A DNA stretch of 64,000 nt from contig NC_088296.1 of the NCBI RefSeq assembly GCF_032854445.1, forward strand, positions 17,847,485 to 17,911,484, given 5' to 3'. The DNA is from Liolophura sinensis. Lineage: Eukaryota; Mollusca; Polyplacophora; Chitonida; Chitonidae. Every line of letters begins with the position of its first letter. Within the stretch, counting starts at the first letter, position 1. This document shows, piece after piece, positions 31,466 to 56,557 of the stretch. The notes below the pieces were generated by a model. The model did no database searches. It was given only the letters and a program-made list of their open reading frames with translations, and had not been told where the DNA came from. Made by a program: the position numbers and the translations under genes.

Positions 31466-34400
31466 ATGTATATTTTTTGTAGAGGAATTTGTTTCCTTTA
31501 CGTACTACGGTATTATTTGCCGACATAACGTAACGCACCATACTGGTGATTTTATAATTGATATTAAGTGGAATTTTGTTCACTTCACCCGTGGTAGTAT
31601 TGAGAGTCCCCTACTCAGTGACACACAGGTACAGGTGATTGTTTCTCTATGATAGGATTGACGGTAACATTAACATGGTAATGTGTTATGGTAAATGTAT
31701 GGTGGGTATGAATGGCCATCACCTGCCTGATGAGCTATCCCGAAAACGTAAACTAAGGAAGCTCGTAAGAATCATCTTCATGGTGATATTTTGCACTATT
31801 CACTTTGGTAATTACTTCGCTGATTTGTCGTGGTTATATACACACAGTAGACTAGTGATTGGTGGCAAGAATTTTAAATGACATTTGGTTAGTTGGTGAA
31901 GGATAGTACCAGTATTACATAATATTTTGTTAATAATATGTTTTACTGCTGTTACAGAGTCCGGTTCCACAAAGCCATATCTGACTTAAGTCAAAATTTG
32001 AAGCACAATCTCAAAGCTTACTTTGAGGTTTTAGAAATTAAAATTTTGTACCCCTAATCAGTGTTATCTTAAGACAAATATGTTCAGATTTTAACTTTCA
32101 GCACCAAAAACTAAGCATCGCACAAAGTTTTTAAATTTTGACTGGTCAAAAAGAGCTTTGTGGAATCGGCCTCAGAGCTCTACCGCTGGAGCCTGTAAAA
32201 TCATACTGAGTAGCCAAGCCTGTAAAATCATACCCAGTAGCGGAACCTGTTAAATCATACCCAGCAGCCGAGCCTGTAAAATCATACCCAGTAGGCGAGC
32301 TTGTAAAATCATACCCTGTAGCCGAGCTTGTAAAATTATATCCTGTATCCGAGCCTGTAAAAGCATGCCCAGTAGCCAAGCCTGTAAAATAATACCCAGT
32401 AGCCGAGCCTGTAAAATCATACCCTGTAGCCGAGCATGTAAAATCATACCCAGTAACCGAGCCTGTAAAATCATACTGAGTAGCCAAGCCTGTAAAATAA
32501 TACCCAGTAGCCGAGCCTGTAAAATCATACTGAGTAGCCAAGCCTGTAAAATCATACCCAGTAGCGGAACCTGTTAAATCATACCCAGCAGCCGAGCCTG
32601 TAAAATCATACTGAGTAGCCAAGCCTGTAAAATAATACCCAGTAGCCGAGCCTGTAAAATCATACTGAGTAGCCAAGCCTGTAAAATCATACCCAGTAGC
32701 GGAACCTGTTAAATCATACCCAGTAGCCGAGCCTGTAAAATCATACTGAGTAGCCAAGCCTGTAAAATCATACCCAGTAGCCAAGCCTGTAAAATCATAC
32801 CCTGCAGCCGAGCCTGTAAAATCATACCCAGCAGCCGAGCCTGTAAATCCATACCCAGTAGCCGAGCCTGTAAAATCATACCCAGTAGCCGAGCATGTAA
32901 AATCATACCCAGCAGCCGAGCCTGTAAAATCATACCCAGTAGCCACTGTAATTTTTGGTTAGGGCATATAAGCAACACTACGATTGTAGAAATGACAACT
33001 ATGCTTCTGTCACGCACATACATTCGACGACTACATCCAAACTCAGATAAATAGACATATTGTGTCAGAAACAAAACGTGCACGTGTACCTGTTATCAAT
33101 GTCTTTGGTCTGGTTACGCTTCAACCCTTACATCAACAACACCATGTAGTAGGAACAGCCTAGGGTGATGCAATAGTGTAACTTTAAAGATTTATGATGA
33201 AGACAATGATGCCATTTTCAAATTTAAATTTGCATTCGTGAGATATGTTCTAAGAAGTTTGTCCACCAATCGACGGATATTTTCGGAAATAACTAAATCG
33301 TTGATCTTAAAGTCTTAGCGGGAAAACATTATTCCCGCAACTTATCCCTATGTGTACTACATCCGAACACAGAGTTAGTTAGAAAACCATTGCTATATGT
33401 ATTGTGATACAAATACACAGTGACGACAATGGACAATTTTTACCCCTGATGCCACCTTGAGTGGATACACTGCTGACTATGATGAGAACGGATTCGTCGT
33501 CTTCTCCGGTGTTGTACAGAGGGAAGCAAATCTAGTATCCCATTAGACTACTGCGTCCTTTACCCACATGAATAACAATATCAGTTATTTCAGTAGGTAG
33601 TAATAACTCAATAATAACTGTTGTTTTATGAGTTAGTGTATTCAACCGAAAATCATGCACCTCTACATGTACCTCTGAAAGGCCCCGTATCGCCGTGAAA
33701 TGATCTCTGTGGCTTATATATCAAAATTGATATGTCCTATCTCATATGACGTTTTCAGCATGACGACTGCATGCTATTATTTGATATGGCCTTGACCCTG
33801 TGTTCTTGTACCAGTCTGAACATGCACTTCTTCTGGCCTTTGAACCTGTTCGTATAAAATAAAAACGCCCTTCGTAGGGTACCTGATAAACTCCCTGACT
33901 CAGGGCAGCAGTTGAAGCAGTCAGACAGTAAAGAGTACGTAGAGAAGAGGTGGCGTCCAGGAATTGCAATACACCTGCATGGATCGATTGAAGCGTTGTG
34001 TAGAGCGTTTACCGAAGCATCTGTCATTTCGAGGTTTTCCACTGGGCTAATGTATTTAGATACGTGATAAGGGTTGTGTACACGCCATTTCAAACAATGT
34101 CACTTTCGCATTTCAGACGGCCGAAATGTCGTGATAACTCGCATTACACGGGAGTTGGGTGGTAATTTTCACTCAACAGCCTATGTTTTAACCTAGCTTA
34201 TCACATTAAATATCTGTTTCATTGAAATTCTGCATTGGAAATCGTGTCCCAATTCGCAGATACTTAACGTAAACACAATGGAGAAACAGAAAATGCCAAA
34301 TAGAAAGTGTTACTTCGAAATGCTGTCATTTTATTGGCAGTGAAAAGCAGCTGCAAACTCAAACTTCAAAGGCCACTCTCAGTGATGGTGTGCTAACTTG

Positions 34401-36470
34401 ACCACAAATGCTCTGCTGTGGCGAGTGTAGGTGCGCGCATCCTTAAGTGCGAATGTCATGTATTTGCAATTGAAGATAGCCTCGTTTTCTGTTCTACGCT
34501 TTATGAGTTTCATTGGTAGATAAATCCGGAGTGCCCAATGTAAACCACTGACATTTAAATTACTACATAGTTGCCATATAAATGGATTTACTTTTCATTT
34601 CATTGATTCTTTAACACGATGTTGAATAATGTGTTTTTTAGTGAAAGGATCCACATTGCGCGGAGAATACCGTCAATTTTTGGCAAGTTACCGATGCACC
34701 TCTTCACGTCCGATGTGCTTATAAACAGCGGCACAAGCGTATGGGCCTCTCACTGTCATCCACTCACAAGGAATATTGAATGATACTGTTTACGAGCGAA
34801 TAAAAAATAGCAGAGGCCGTTGAAATCCACCACACTTCCCCAGGTACAGTATGAAAGAAAAATCAGCAAAATAGCGGACGAAGAAACGGGATCTGGATGA
34901 TCTCTGCCGTCAAAGAGATTTTGTCATCCAGTAACTCAAAATTGATGTAACAAAACAGCCTAGGAAGGGATTCCAAAATAGTAATAATTTCACAGAGGGA
35001 AACGCCTGCTTTCAGTCATGTGAAATTTGCTCTGGCGTCTGCGGACGGTTCGCTACACAGATTTACGGGAAAGACCCAAAAGTACTGGGCACAGTTCTTC
35101 AAAAGTTTGTAAACATTTAATTAAACTGTAGACAAATTAGTTTTGTATTAGAGCAAGACTTTTTTGTTAAGATTTCAGCCTGGCTCCAGTTTTGAGGCTA
35201 GTCAGAAAGCAGAACAAACGATTTCTGGTTATGCTTTATTTATTAGATAAAGAATATCCGTAGTAAAGCGTTCTTTTATAACTTCATGTAAATATATTTA
35301 TACATATTTATATACAGATTAGCAGGTACAAGATAGCATAAGATGTAAAGGCGCATTTCACAATCTAGTTACCACACTGACAAACATTAAATTTCACACA
35401 ATAAAACTGAGTGACAAACAATTTCATCACCTCTGTATTTTCCGCACATATACGAACAACATTGACTGACTGCCAAACGGTCACTCTTTAAACAGTTAGG
35501 CAGCACCTGTCTCTTGAAATTTGTGCAGCATACCGTTTTACAAATCTGTCGTAATTTTTTTACCTGGCGTAACTTCCATGACAACGTTTACTACACCATT
35601 GTATACATCACCATGGTAAATGCGTTTGACGCACAGTTTCGTCAGCTTTGGAAAACGCACTCATGGATGTAAAGCCCAATTTGCATGGCCACGTGTTTCT
35701 TACCTGTATAAAATGGAAGGAAATGCAACTCCGAATATTGAAGCCGTGATATCCAATTATATTTTGGCAACTGATACATGATTTCTGGATTGTGGCACAA
35801 CCAGGGTAGTTGAAATATAGAACGATAATAAGACTTCTTTACTTTATGTTGCATTTATGTTACCGTCTTTATATTTTCTACAAAACTGACCTGCGAAAGC
35901 GCTGTCTTCACTGTACGTTGTCATGGAAATTATGCTAAGCGTAGTTTGCCAAAACTTCGTAAGACAGATCGTAGGACGAGTTCATTTTCTTACGTGATTA
36001 AAGCTATGTATATGTTTTCTTGAGAATGAAAAAACAAATGGGTGACAAACGAAATAGTCAAACCTTTGGTTATATATAAGTGTGCAGAAACCCGAGATAG
36101 AAGCTTTCGTATCTCAATAATATATTTCCGTAAGATAAATACTCTGGTTAATCAAAGATTTTCGAGCAAACATTTCTCAGGGATGGCTTGTTCGCAGGAA
36201 ACTGTAATTATGTTAGAATTTCATCACCTTGGCCGGCTTTCCCCAAATTACTAAATGTACACTTTAGTGCAGACCCGAGGCGCCGGTTCAGATCAGTCAT
36301 AAAATCCGAATGATCCTAATTCATATTTTCGTAGATCTCTGAGCTTCTTTCTCCTCGTGGCACCTGGAGAAAAAAGATAAATCTTATAAATCTGTGACAC
36401 GTGAGGATAACTTAATCTTGACATCTTTCATTTCTGTGAAAAACCAGATTTGTTCAATTCCCAGACGAAT
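31466..36470. repeat. segmental duplication, copy 1
   Basis: Collinear with 57785-62872. Anchors: cgttcacttc..cgtggtagtattgag (31577 / 57901), the 27-bp arrays (32189 / 58509), gggtacctgataaactccct (33879 / 60517), and ctcctcgtggcacctggaga (36351 / 62754). The last 120 bp before the 26-bp satellite are about 95% alike by eye. No host exon with convincing support lies inside it. Confidence 0.88.
32189..32945. repeat. 27-bp minisatellite (copy 1, about 28 units)
   Basis: Units of the type gcctgtaaaatcatacccag plus tagccga, about 28 in tandem. The minus strand is open for 266 codons as repeats of ATGYDFTGS only because 27 is a multiple of 3. Variant units (actgag for acccag) recur in blocks, indicating local duplication of groups of units. 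Confidence 0.93.
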
Positions 36471-38003
36471 GCTAACGTCACACTTGTCTATCCTACACTC
36501 AAGGTTACATTTGTCTATCCTACACAGACGTTACATTTGTCTATCCTACACTCAAGGTTACATTTGTCTATCCTACACAGACGTTACATTTGTCTATCCT
36601 ACACTCAAGGTTACATTTGTCTATCCTACACAGACGTTACATTTGTCTATCCTACACTCAAGGTTACATTTGTCTATCCTATGCAGACGTTACATTTGAC
36701 TGTCCTTCACTCACGTTGCATTTGTCTATCCTACACAGACGTTACATTTGTCTATCCTACACAGACATTACATTTGTCTATCCTACACAGACGTTACAAT
36801 TGTCTATCCTACACAGACGTTACATTTGTCTATCCTACACTCACTTTACATTTGTCTATCCTACACTCACTTTACATTTGTCTATCCTACACTCACTTTA
36901 CATTTGTCGATCCTACACTCACGTTACATTTGACTATCCTACACAGACGTTACATTTGTCTATCCTACACAGACGTTACATTTGTCTATCCTACACAGAC
37001 GTTACACTTGTCCATCCTACACAGACGTTACATTTGTCTATCCTACGGTCACGTTACATTTGTCTATCCTACACTCACGTCACACTTGTCTATCCTAAAC
37101 TCACTTTACATTTGTCACTCCTTCACTCACGTCACATTTGCCTAACCTACGCTCACGTTGCATTTGTCTATCCTAAACTCACGTTACATTTGTCTATCCT
37201 ACACTCACATTACATTTGTCTATCCTACACGCACATTACATTCGTCTATCCTACACTCACGTTACACTTGTCTATTATACGCTCATGTTACACTTGTCTA
37301 TCCTACGCTCAGGTTACATTTGTCTATCCTTCACTCACGTTACATTTGTCTATCGTACGCTCACGTTACACTTGTTTATTCTACGCTCACAGTACATTTG
37401 TCTATCCTACGCTCACTTTACATTTGTCACTCCTTCACTCACGTCGCATTTGTCTAACCTACGCTCACGTACATTTGTCTATCCTAAACTCACGTTACAT
37501 TTGTCTATCCTACACTCACATTACATTTGTCTATCCTATACTCACATTACATTCGTCTATCCTACACTCACGTTGCACTTGTCTATCGTACGCTGACGTT
37601 ACACTTTTGTCTATCCTACGCTCACGTTACATTTGCCTATCCTAAACTCATGTTACATTTGTCTAACCTACGCTCACGTTACACTTGTTTATTCTACGCT
37701 CACTTTACATTTGTCTATCCCACATTCACGTTACACTTGTCTGTCGAACGCTTACGTTACACTTGTCTACCCGACACTCACGTTACATTTGTCTAACTTA
37801 CGCTCACGTTACATTTGTCTATCTTACACTCACGTTACACTTGTCTATCTTACGCTCACGTTACACTTGTCTATTGTACGCTCACGTTTCTATCTTATAC
37901 TTACACTGCATTTGTTTAACAACACGCGGACGTTACTTTTGTCTATCCCACGCTGAGGTCACATTTATCTATCTTATGCTCAAATCGCCTTTGTATATCC
38001 TAC
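36471..38003. repeat. 26-bp satellite, about 59 units
   Basis: Units such as acatttgtctatcctacact plus cacgtt. Early units carry cacagacg or actcaagg variants, later ones the cactcacg type. The unit has no stop in any plus frame, so three overlapping long frames appear. The same satellite ends the duplicate segment at 62873 to the window edge. Confidence 0.95.
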
Positions 38004-40055
38004 ACTCAAAATACATGTGTGTACCATCTCCACATTTGTCTAATCTACGCTCCGATAACATTTACTTTCTTTACACGCATATAGCATGTGGTGTTCCTAA
38101 CACTCACATAACATTTGTTGTTCCCGAGAAAAATAGTGTTCCTTACACTCACATAACAGTTGCTGCTCCTTACACTCACATAACATCTGTTGCTGGTACC
38201 TACACTCACAAAACAGTTGTTGCTTCTTACACTCACATAACATTTGTTGCTCCCTACGCTCACATAACAGTTGCTGCTCCTTCCATTCACATAGCATTTG
38301 TTGCTCCTTATACTCACATAAATGTTGCTGCTCCTTACATTCACATAACATTTACTGTTCCTTACACTCACATAACATTTACTGCTCCTTACACTCACAT
38401 AACAGGTGTTGCTCCTTACACTCACATAACATTTACTGTTCCTTACACTCACATAACTTTTGCTGCTCCTTACACTCAGATAACATTTGTTGCTCCTTAC
38501 ACTCGCATAACAGTTTCTGCTACTTACACACACATAACAGTTGCTGTTCCTTACACTCACATAACTGTTGAAGCTCCTTCCACTCACATAGTATTTGTTT
38601 CTCCTTGCACACACATAACAGCTGCTGCTCCTTCCACTCACATAGCATTTGTTTTTCCTAACACTCACATAACAATTGCTGCTCGTTACACTCACATAAC
38701 ATTCACTGTTTCTTTCACTCACATAACATTTGTTGCTACTTATACTCACAAAACATGTATTGCTCCTTACACTCACACAACATGTGTTGCTTCTTACGCT
38801 CACATAACATTTGTTGCTCCTTACACTCACATACTGAGCAACAAATGTTATGTGATTTTTTTTTTTTTTTCTTTTTTTTTTTTTTTGATTGGTGTTTTAC
38901 GCCGTACTCAGGAATATTTCACTTATACTACGGCGGCGAGCATTATGGTGGGTGGAAACCTGACAGAGCCCGGGGGAAACCCACGACCATCCGCAGGTTG
39001 CTGGCAGACCTTCCCACTTACGGCCGGAGAGGAAGCCAGCATGAGCTGGACTTGAACTCACAGCGACCGCATTGCTGAGAGGCTCCTGGGTCATTACGCT
39101 GCGCTAGCGCGCTAACCGACTGAGCCACGGCGGAACCCAAATGTTATGTGAGTGAAAGAAGTAACAACTGTTATGGGAGTGTAGGTACCAGCAAGAGATG
39201 TTATGTGAGTGTAAGGAGCAGCAACTGTTATGTGAGAGTAAGGAACACTATTTTTTCTGAGGAATAACAAATGTTATGTGAGTGTTAGGAACACCACATG
39301 CTATATGCGTGTAAAGAAAGTAAATGTTATCAGAGCGTAGATTAGACAAATGTGGAGATGGTACACACATGTAATGTGAGTGTAATGTTCCTTACACTCT
39401 GATAACAGTTGCTGCTCCTTACACTCACATAACAGTTGCTGCTCCTTACACTCACACAACAGTTGCCGCTCCTTACACTCACATAACATTTGTTGCTCCT
39501 TGCACTAATATAACATCTGTCGCTTCTTACACTCACGTAACATTTGTTGCTGCTCCTTACACTCACATAGGATTTGTTGCTCCTTACACTCACACAACAT
39601 GTGTTGCTCCTTACACTCACATAACAGTTGCTGCTCCTTACACTTACATAATATGTGTTGCTCCTTACATTTATATAACATTTACAGTTCCTTGCACTCA
39701 CATAACATTCGTTGCTCTTATCCTCAGAAAACATTTGTTGCTCTTTACACTCACACAACATGTGTTGCTCTTTACACTCACATAACATTTACTGTTCCTT
39801 ACACTAACATAACATTCGTTGCTCCTTATACTCACAAAACATTTGTTGCTCCTTACACTCACATAATATGTGCTGCTCCTTTCACTCACACAACAGTTGT
39901 TGTTGCTTACACTCAGATAGCATTTCATGTTAATCACACTCACGTGACATTTATTGCTCCTTACATGTTCACGAGGATAGTATTTTCTGACAATCACACT
40001 TACATAACAGTTGCCGTTCCTTACACTCACAGAACATTTGTTGTCTCCCGATAAT
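38004..40055. repeat. 27-bp satellite related to the 26-bp one, with inverted segment
   Basis: Units like tgctccttacactcacataa plus catttgt. Alignment of actcacataacatttgttgctccttac with the 26-bp unit (actcacgttacatttgtctatcctac, here split) shows common origin. Orientation flips between about 38835 and 39384, then returns. A SINE interrupts at 38856-39137. Confidence 0.92.
38856..39137 (-). mobile_element. SINE, full length, with 14-bp TSD
   Basis: A poly-T-rich tail at the left, a complete body and tRNA-like head (ccgactgagccacggcgg) at the right. The 14-bp repeat caaatgttatgtga at 38842-38855 and 39138-39151 is the target duplication and lies within satellite sequence. Confidence 0.93.
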
Positions 40056-40120
40056 GAGATCATTATTTGTGTATGTTCAACATACATATGCGTGAGCTGA
40101 ACGTTAAGATTCAGACTTAC

Positions 40121-51447
<11,327 letters not shown>

Positions 51448-52158
51448 CTAGGGATAGATTGATTGGTTAATTGATTGATTGAGTGATTGGTTGACTGGCT
51501 GATTGCAAACGATAGCATTCCTTGTTACCTTTTATTCTGCAGGTCACTTCACTGTACTACGGGTGGTATTCAATGCATGCACACGTGCTATATACGCAAA
51601 CGACCCTGTTAAATTGGTTAAAGCCGCGTGCCTGTCAGTAACAACACTGTAAAAACTACTTGTGTGCCAATACTGCGCAGTATATTGGGCATGGCGAAAA
51701 TGCACTCCCACATATTTCTATGAAATAGCAATTTAATTTGACACATCGACAATAACTTCTGCTTAAGTCTCTCACAATTTGTCTAACAGTGGTATACCTA
51801 TCATGTGCAAATTTGTATTCAATCGAGTAGGACACCGAGCCATGGGCAGGGAATTTCTTAATCTCTTCCCCACCCCGTCCACTGTTCACGAATTCTTGTT
51901 CACAAAAATCGGTCGACGACACTCTCTTGACAACGAATAGAAGATTGCTGTATTTAAATCAGGATATCGAAAATTTCTCCTGTAGGTAAATGGAAAGAAC
52001 GGATGTGACGTAATTGTAATAGGCGACTGGCATTATGGTCTTTAGGATCAATTTAAGAATTTAAATATTTAATTCCAGTTTAAGAGTTTTAAAAATAAAA
52101 AAAAGAGTTTTCAGCAGTCTATCTAGGGGTAAAAATAAATATTTATATCAGTTTAAGT

Positions 52159-52320
52159 TCTTATTTATATATTTATTTGATTAGTGTTTTATGCCCTACT
52201 CAAGAATATTGCTTCCATAAGCGAACTTTATGGTTGGGCTGTCAACTTTATGTTGTCACCTTTATGGTGGGGAAATTCCGGCATTGACCTAAAAGGTGAG
52301 GTAATCGACAGCCTGGTGTC
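52159..52320 (-). mobile_element. SINE fragment, reverse, degraded
   Basis: tagtgttttatgccctactc and aagaatattgcttccataag match the tail; the rest is lost. Confidence 0.6.
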
Positions 52321-52751
52321 AGTGTATAGCAATTATGAATAGACCAGCGCTATGTCTTACTGTGTTGTTGGCCTGTCGTTCCTGTCAGACATCACAAATA
52401 AATCGGTCTACATGGCTACCTGACTACCACAATGAGAAGCGAAGTTGCATTACCCACAAAATGATAAAAAAATTTAATACCTCGTACCTTCGTATCTCTT
52501 TTTTTGATAATGTTTTTGTTTGCTTTTATCTGACAATTCCTGAGATGTTTCCTGAAAGGTTAAACTGGATGGAAACAAATTTAGAGGACGCCATATGTAT
52601 TTAAGGAGAAAATGATAAAAAAAAAGAAGAAATAAATACTTCGTCACTGTCTAAAGCAAAACAATGACAATGTGCTTGAATGACTATTAGAACCTGTTTA
52701 TAACATTTCGCTTTATCCGGGTACAAAGCCGGTTAGGTACATAACGGATAA

Positions 52752-52911
52752 TATTTATTTATTTATTTATTTGATTGGTGATGTACGGTGTACTCAAGAA
52801 TATTTCACGTATACGACGGTGGCCAACATTAGGGTGTGAGGAAACCGGACAGAGCCCGGCGGAACCCACGACCACGGCTGGACTTGAACTCACAGCGACC
52901 GCATTGGTTAA
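52752..52911 (-). mobile_element. SINE, reverse, internally deleted
   Basis: AAAT tail, gtactcaagaatatttcacg, cggacagagcccggcgg, then directly ctggacttgaactcacagcg. The tRNA head beyond the B box is missing. Confidence 0.85.
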
Positions 52912-52949
52912 GTAAGTAAGTAACTGTAGATAACACGGAAATTCTTCGT

Positions 52950-53850
52950 AATGATAACAGATCAACTGTGAATCACCATATTCATTTGATAAAGGGTTTA
53001 AAGAGAAAGAAAAAATAACATTAAATATTTTCAGATATTTTGACTATTAAACACTGTTCAAGAGAATAGTTTGATTTCTTTTTTTAGAATTTTTCTACCG
53101 GACTAAAATGCAAGAAAAACATAGGATTCTAAGGTGATCTTTTTTCACCTAGAGGGTGTCAATGTCGTCACAGCAGTATCTTTGACTGAAAATGGTTCTT
53201 TTCAAGGTCCATTTGTTCAATGCATTTATGGCCCTTAATGGAGATGCATTTTGAATAATGAAATATAGCAATGTATATGTGTCAAGTGGCAAAAAGCCAA
53301 AGTAACCTTACTTCTCCCATTATGGTTAGAAAACGCCATAGTAGAATTCAAAGTTTTGAATGAATTTTACTAGGTCGAAACATACTCTAGATAAATAAAT
53401 CAAACAATTTTCCTGGAGCAATATTTAATTTTCTTTCATCTGACATGTACTTCACGCTGGTGTGTTTGCCTTTAACATTGTCCAAGCGGAGCTTACGAAT
53501 CAGCGGTAGTATCGATATTTGTTTTACACAAGAAGCATCACGACGAAGGTATTAAAGCCTGTTCTTCTCAAAACAAAATGTAGAAAAAGTGAAAAATATG
53601 GCATATTTCATGCTGCAGTTCTCTTTCACTCAGCGGATATGAATTTTAGACAATTTTAGTTAACGTCAGGCTGAGCAGCACTGTAGACATGTCTGAATAT
53701 AAAGTCGTGTCGCGTAGGAACGTAAATGTATTATATTAGCAAAAGTGATATTGCGATATTTCCTATTACCTATGTATAATTCATAAAAACCAATCTAAAT
53801 CTGTCTAGTTCAGATCCTTTCATAGCGAGGCGGTGTAATATACGGGGAAA
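52950..53850. other. no gene recognised
   Basis: AT-rich intronic or intergenic DNA without repeats or frames I can support. Confidence 0.4.
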
Positions 53851-53859
53851 TAAACATAC

Positions 53860-53936
53860 CAGCCGGTGCGCGTACGCACGTGTACATGCCACCACTGGCA
53901 AGTTTTGTATAGAAATTTGGAACAACGCCGAGGTAA
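53860..53936 (-). CDS. possible upstream exon of the receptor gene (speculative)
   Basis: Between a CTCCAG acceptor and a GTATGT donor one frame reads YLGVVPNFYTKLASGGMYTC and VRAPAG, faintly like the end of an Ig-type domain (GxYxC). Its exit phase (1) would fit the EGF exon at 51447, but the entry phase (2) breaks the phase-1 rule of this gene. Confidence 0.25.
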
Positions 53937-54486
53937 CTGGAGTCGCGGTGATTTGGCAGGAAGTGATGTCAGAAAATACAAAATCTGTGTTTCATCTTTA
54001 AATTATATTATTATATGATGCAGAATCATTTTCTTTATCACATACATGCAAACATAATCAGAGGGACACCCGAGACATTTTTATTGATGAATGCTGATTA
54101 AATAGTTCCTCACGAGGACACCAGGGGAAGTCTGGACAAGCCTACGTACAAAGGTCAAGCGTGGCTAGTAGTGGCGGTAATGTAACGCGAACATAGTAGT
54201 ATACTGAACTGTTGTTTATGGTGAACAAGGAACTTCGGGTGACCAGATCAGATACTATACCATAGCAGCCCCTTCGCGCAAGAGACACATAACACGTCTA
54301 CTTGCACTAACTCTCATGGAAGCTCATCGAAAACTGAAACACATAGGGATGCAAAGGAACGGACAGTATATGTCATTTCGTATTATATGCTGGGACGCAA
54401 AGGGGTTTAGGAAATATCAATAAAACGTAAAAAATATTATGTACATCGACAAGCATGTAAGAAAGACACCAGCGAGAAACCTTGAA

Positions 54487-54700
54487 ACTCACCAAATGAT
54501 GAGAGAGTCTCGGGCCACTGTGCTGCACTAGCACACAAACCACTGGGGCGCTGATGCCTGTTCACAAGGATAATGTACATGTTTTGGCGTTTTATTCACG
54601 TGATGGTGGTTTAACGCCGTACACAGGGATTTTTCAATTTTTCAAAATGGGGCGGGGGTCATTTTTATGGGAGGATAATGAGAATTATAGTGCCGTTTAG
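54487..54700 (-). mobile_element. degraded SINE remains
   Basis: ggtggtttaacgccgtacac (tail) and a separate piece with tgctgcactagcacacaaac (head region) suggest a broken reverse copy. Confidence 0.4.
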
Positions 54701-55640
54701 TGGCTGTGAAATGCTACTTACTGAATGGTTAGACTGCGCAAAGGGCCACACGGATGTCAACCGCGAGAATGTTAAAACAATTTACTCGCTAGTCACTGTC
54801 AATATACACAAATCCACCACCTAAACACCGCAGCATCGGAGTATAAACCATGCTTCCTCACGTCCCGAAGCAACATTCCAATGGGCTGGACTGAAGTGTT
54901 GTCGCTGGTATTTTTAATACGGTTTTATGCTCATATAGTTATAACGTGTGATGATAATAATAATTCAGGCATGTAACATACCCCTTTCTGTTCACATACA
55001 TCTACAAATCTACAAGACCTTTTATATAATTTTGCCAGTTTTTTTTTGGTTAGTTCAGCTTACGGATATTCCCCCGGTGGAACACACGTGTATTTACATC
55101 TACAGATATAGAAAAGGACAAATATTGAATTATACTCAGAAAGGAAAGGCAGAAAGAATACCGAGCTATTTTACTCACCTGAAACATTCGATGAAATCAT
55201 TATGAAAGTAAAGATCAACGTCTTTAAAAAGAATATATTCGCCATGTTTTGACACTGTGAGAATATGGTGGTATTACGACAACACAGAATCAGTCAGCAA
55301 TGTGAGATGCAATCATGCGCCCAGGCGTTACACCAGCCTAATATCTTTCAGGGTAAAATAAGGAACAGGATGTTAGCCAGCTGCAATTGAGCTCGTGTAT
55401 CCATTATACAAGTACCCTTGACTATTATTAATGAAAAAATAGGGACAAGGAGAAAAACATGAACATAGTGGACTGAGGGTTGGCGGGGGCAGTGTTGAAC
55501 GTGTGCTAGCTGAATATATAATACTATCTATTTATTCTATCCCTCAGCGGTATATTTGTTCAAATCTTTCTCCTTCTATGTACAAAAATGTTTTATATTT
55601 TTTAAGGCGGCGGGGTATAAAATACGTTTGTCCATTAATG
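54700..55640. other. no gene recognised
   Basis: No supported exon. A short ATG-containing piece near 55194-55215 on the minus strand ends at a GTGAGT donor but shows no signal peptide. Confidence 0.4.
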
Positions 55641-55652
55641 GTCGGCTCTACT

Positions 55653-55682
55653 CCCCCCCCCCCCCCCCCCCACACACACACA
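55653..55682. repeat. poly-C (19 bp) and (CA)n tract
   Basis: Nineteen C followed by about six CA units. The mirror of the G20 tract at 30.66 kb. Confidence 0.9.
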
Positions 55683-55741
55683 AAGAGACACTCTCCCTCG
55701 CCCCCCGAACATAAACATATTTCCTCCCCCTTAGACAGTCT

Positions 55742-56032
55742 AAATGGTCCTCTCTGGCCGTACGTGGGAAGGTCTGCAAGCAACCAGTGGATACACCACC
55801 CACCACCCACCACCATGATGCTGGTTGAAATCGCACACATGCCTTTAACTCTTTTCACAAAAAATGTAAAGAAACACATGCAAGTATATTTACGCATAGT
55901 TTTAAGTGGTGTTTTTAGTGATGCCTTCTGGTCTGCCAGCAACCTGTGAATTGTTATATGTTTTTATATGGTATATCCGGTCTCCGTCCAAGTTACGGGG
56001 CGGTTTAAACACCAATTATAAGAAGTAAATAA
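55742..56032 (+). mobile_element. two SINE fragments
   Basis: ctctggccgtacgtgggaag (55748) with a short middle, then a second piece from tctggtctgccagcaacctg to aacaccaattataagaagt. They may be one copy split by unrelated DNA. Confidence 0.55.
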
Positions 56033-56292
56033 AAACTTTCAAATTACAAGCATGAATCACTAAAACAAGTTGCCATGCCTTCGAAGTTTTAAGGTCATAG
56101 CAGTGAACAACTCGATAATTTCAAACCTTGCGAAGTCCTCTCTACAGAGTATAGGATATGGCTGTTACAAGATAGAATTCCATAATACCATGCCTTGTTT
56201 TACCAATTTCCTAACTCACAATATTATGGTCCACTTCTCCACGTTATTTTTGGCTTGGAGAATTCAAATTCTCAGTTCGACACCGGTGGAAA

Positions 56293-56557
56293 TTTTTTTT
56301 TTTTTTTGATTAGTGTTTTACGCCGTGCTCAAGAATATTTCACTTATACGACGACGGCCAGCATTGTGGTGGGTGGAAACTGGGCAGAGCCTGGGGGAAA
56401 CCTCCGAACATTCGCAGGTTGCTGGAAGACCTTCCAACGTACGGCAGAAGAGGAAGCCAGCATGAGCTGGACTTGAACTCACAGCGACCGCATTGGTGAG
56501 AGACTCCTGGGTCACTACGCTGCGCTAGCGCTAACCAGCCGAGCCACGGAGGCCCCA
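56293..56557 (-). mobile_element. SINE, reverse, full length, with 13-bp TSD
   Basis: acaccggtggaaa at 56280-56292 and 56558-56570 flanks a complete copy from T-rich tail to head (gccgagccacggaggcccc). Confidence 0.94.

Noticed and set aside
32146-32946. 266-codon minus-strand protein of ATGYDFTGS repeats
   Set aside because: Satellite frame; the duplicate at 58.6 kb is shortened and broken, with no sign of selection.
35642-35854. Minus-strand exon ending at a good GTAAGA donor
   Set aside because: The duplicate at about 62.1 kb has lost the donor and diverged in frame; no domain is recognisable.
36450-39055. Open frames of 231, 351 and 456 codons as genes
   Set aside because: They lie entirely in 26/27-bp satellites and overlap in all three plus frames; the last one also reads through a SINE.
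54948-55205. 85-codon plus-strand frame
   Set aside because: Low-complexity AT-rich start and no homology or splice signals.
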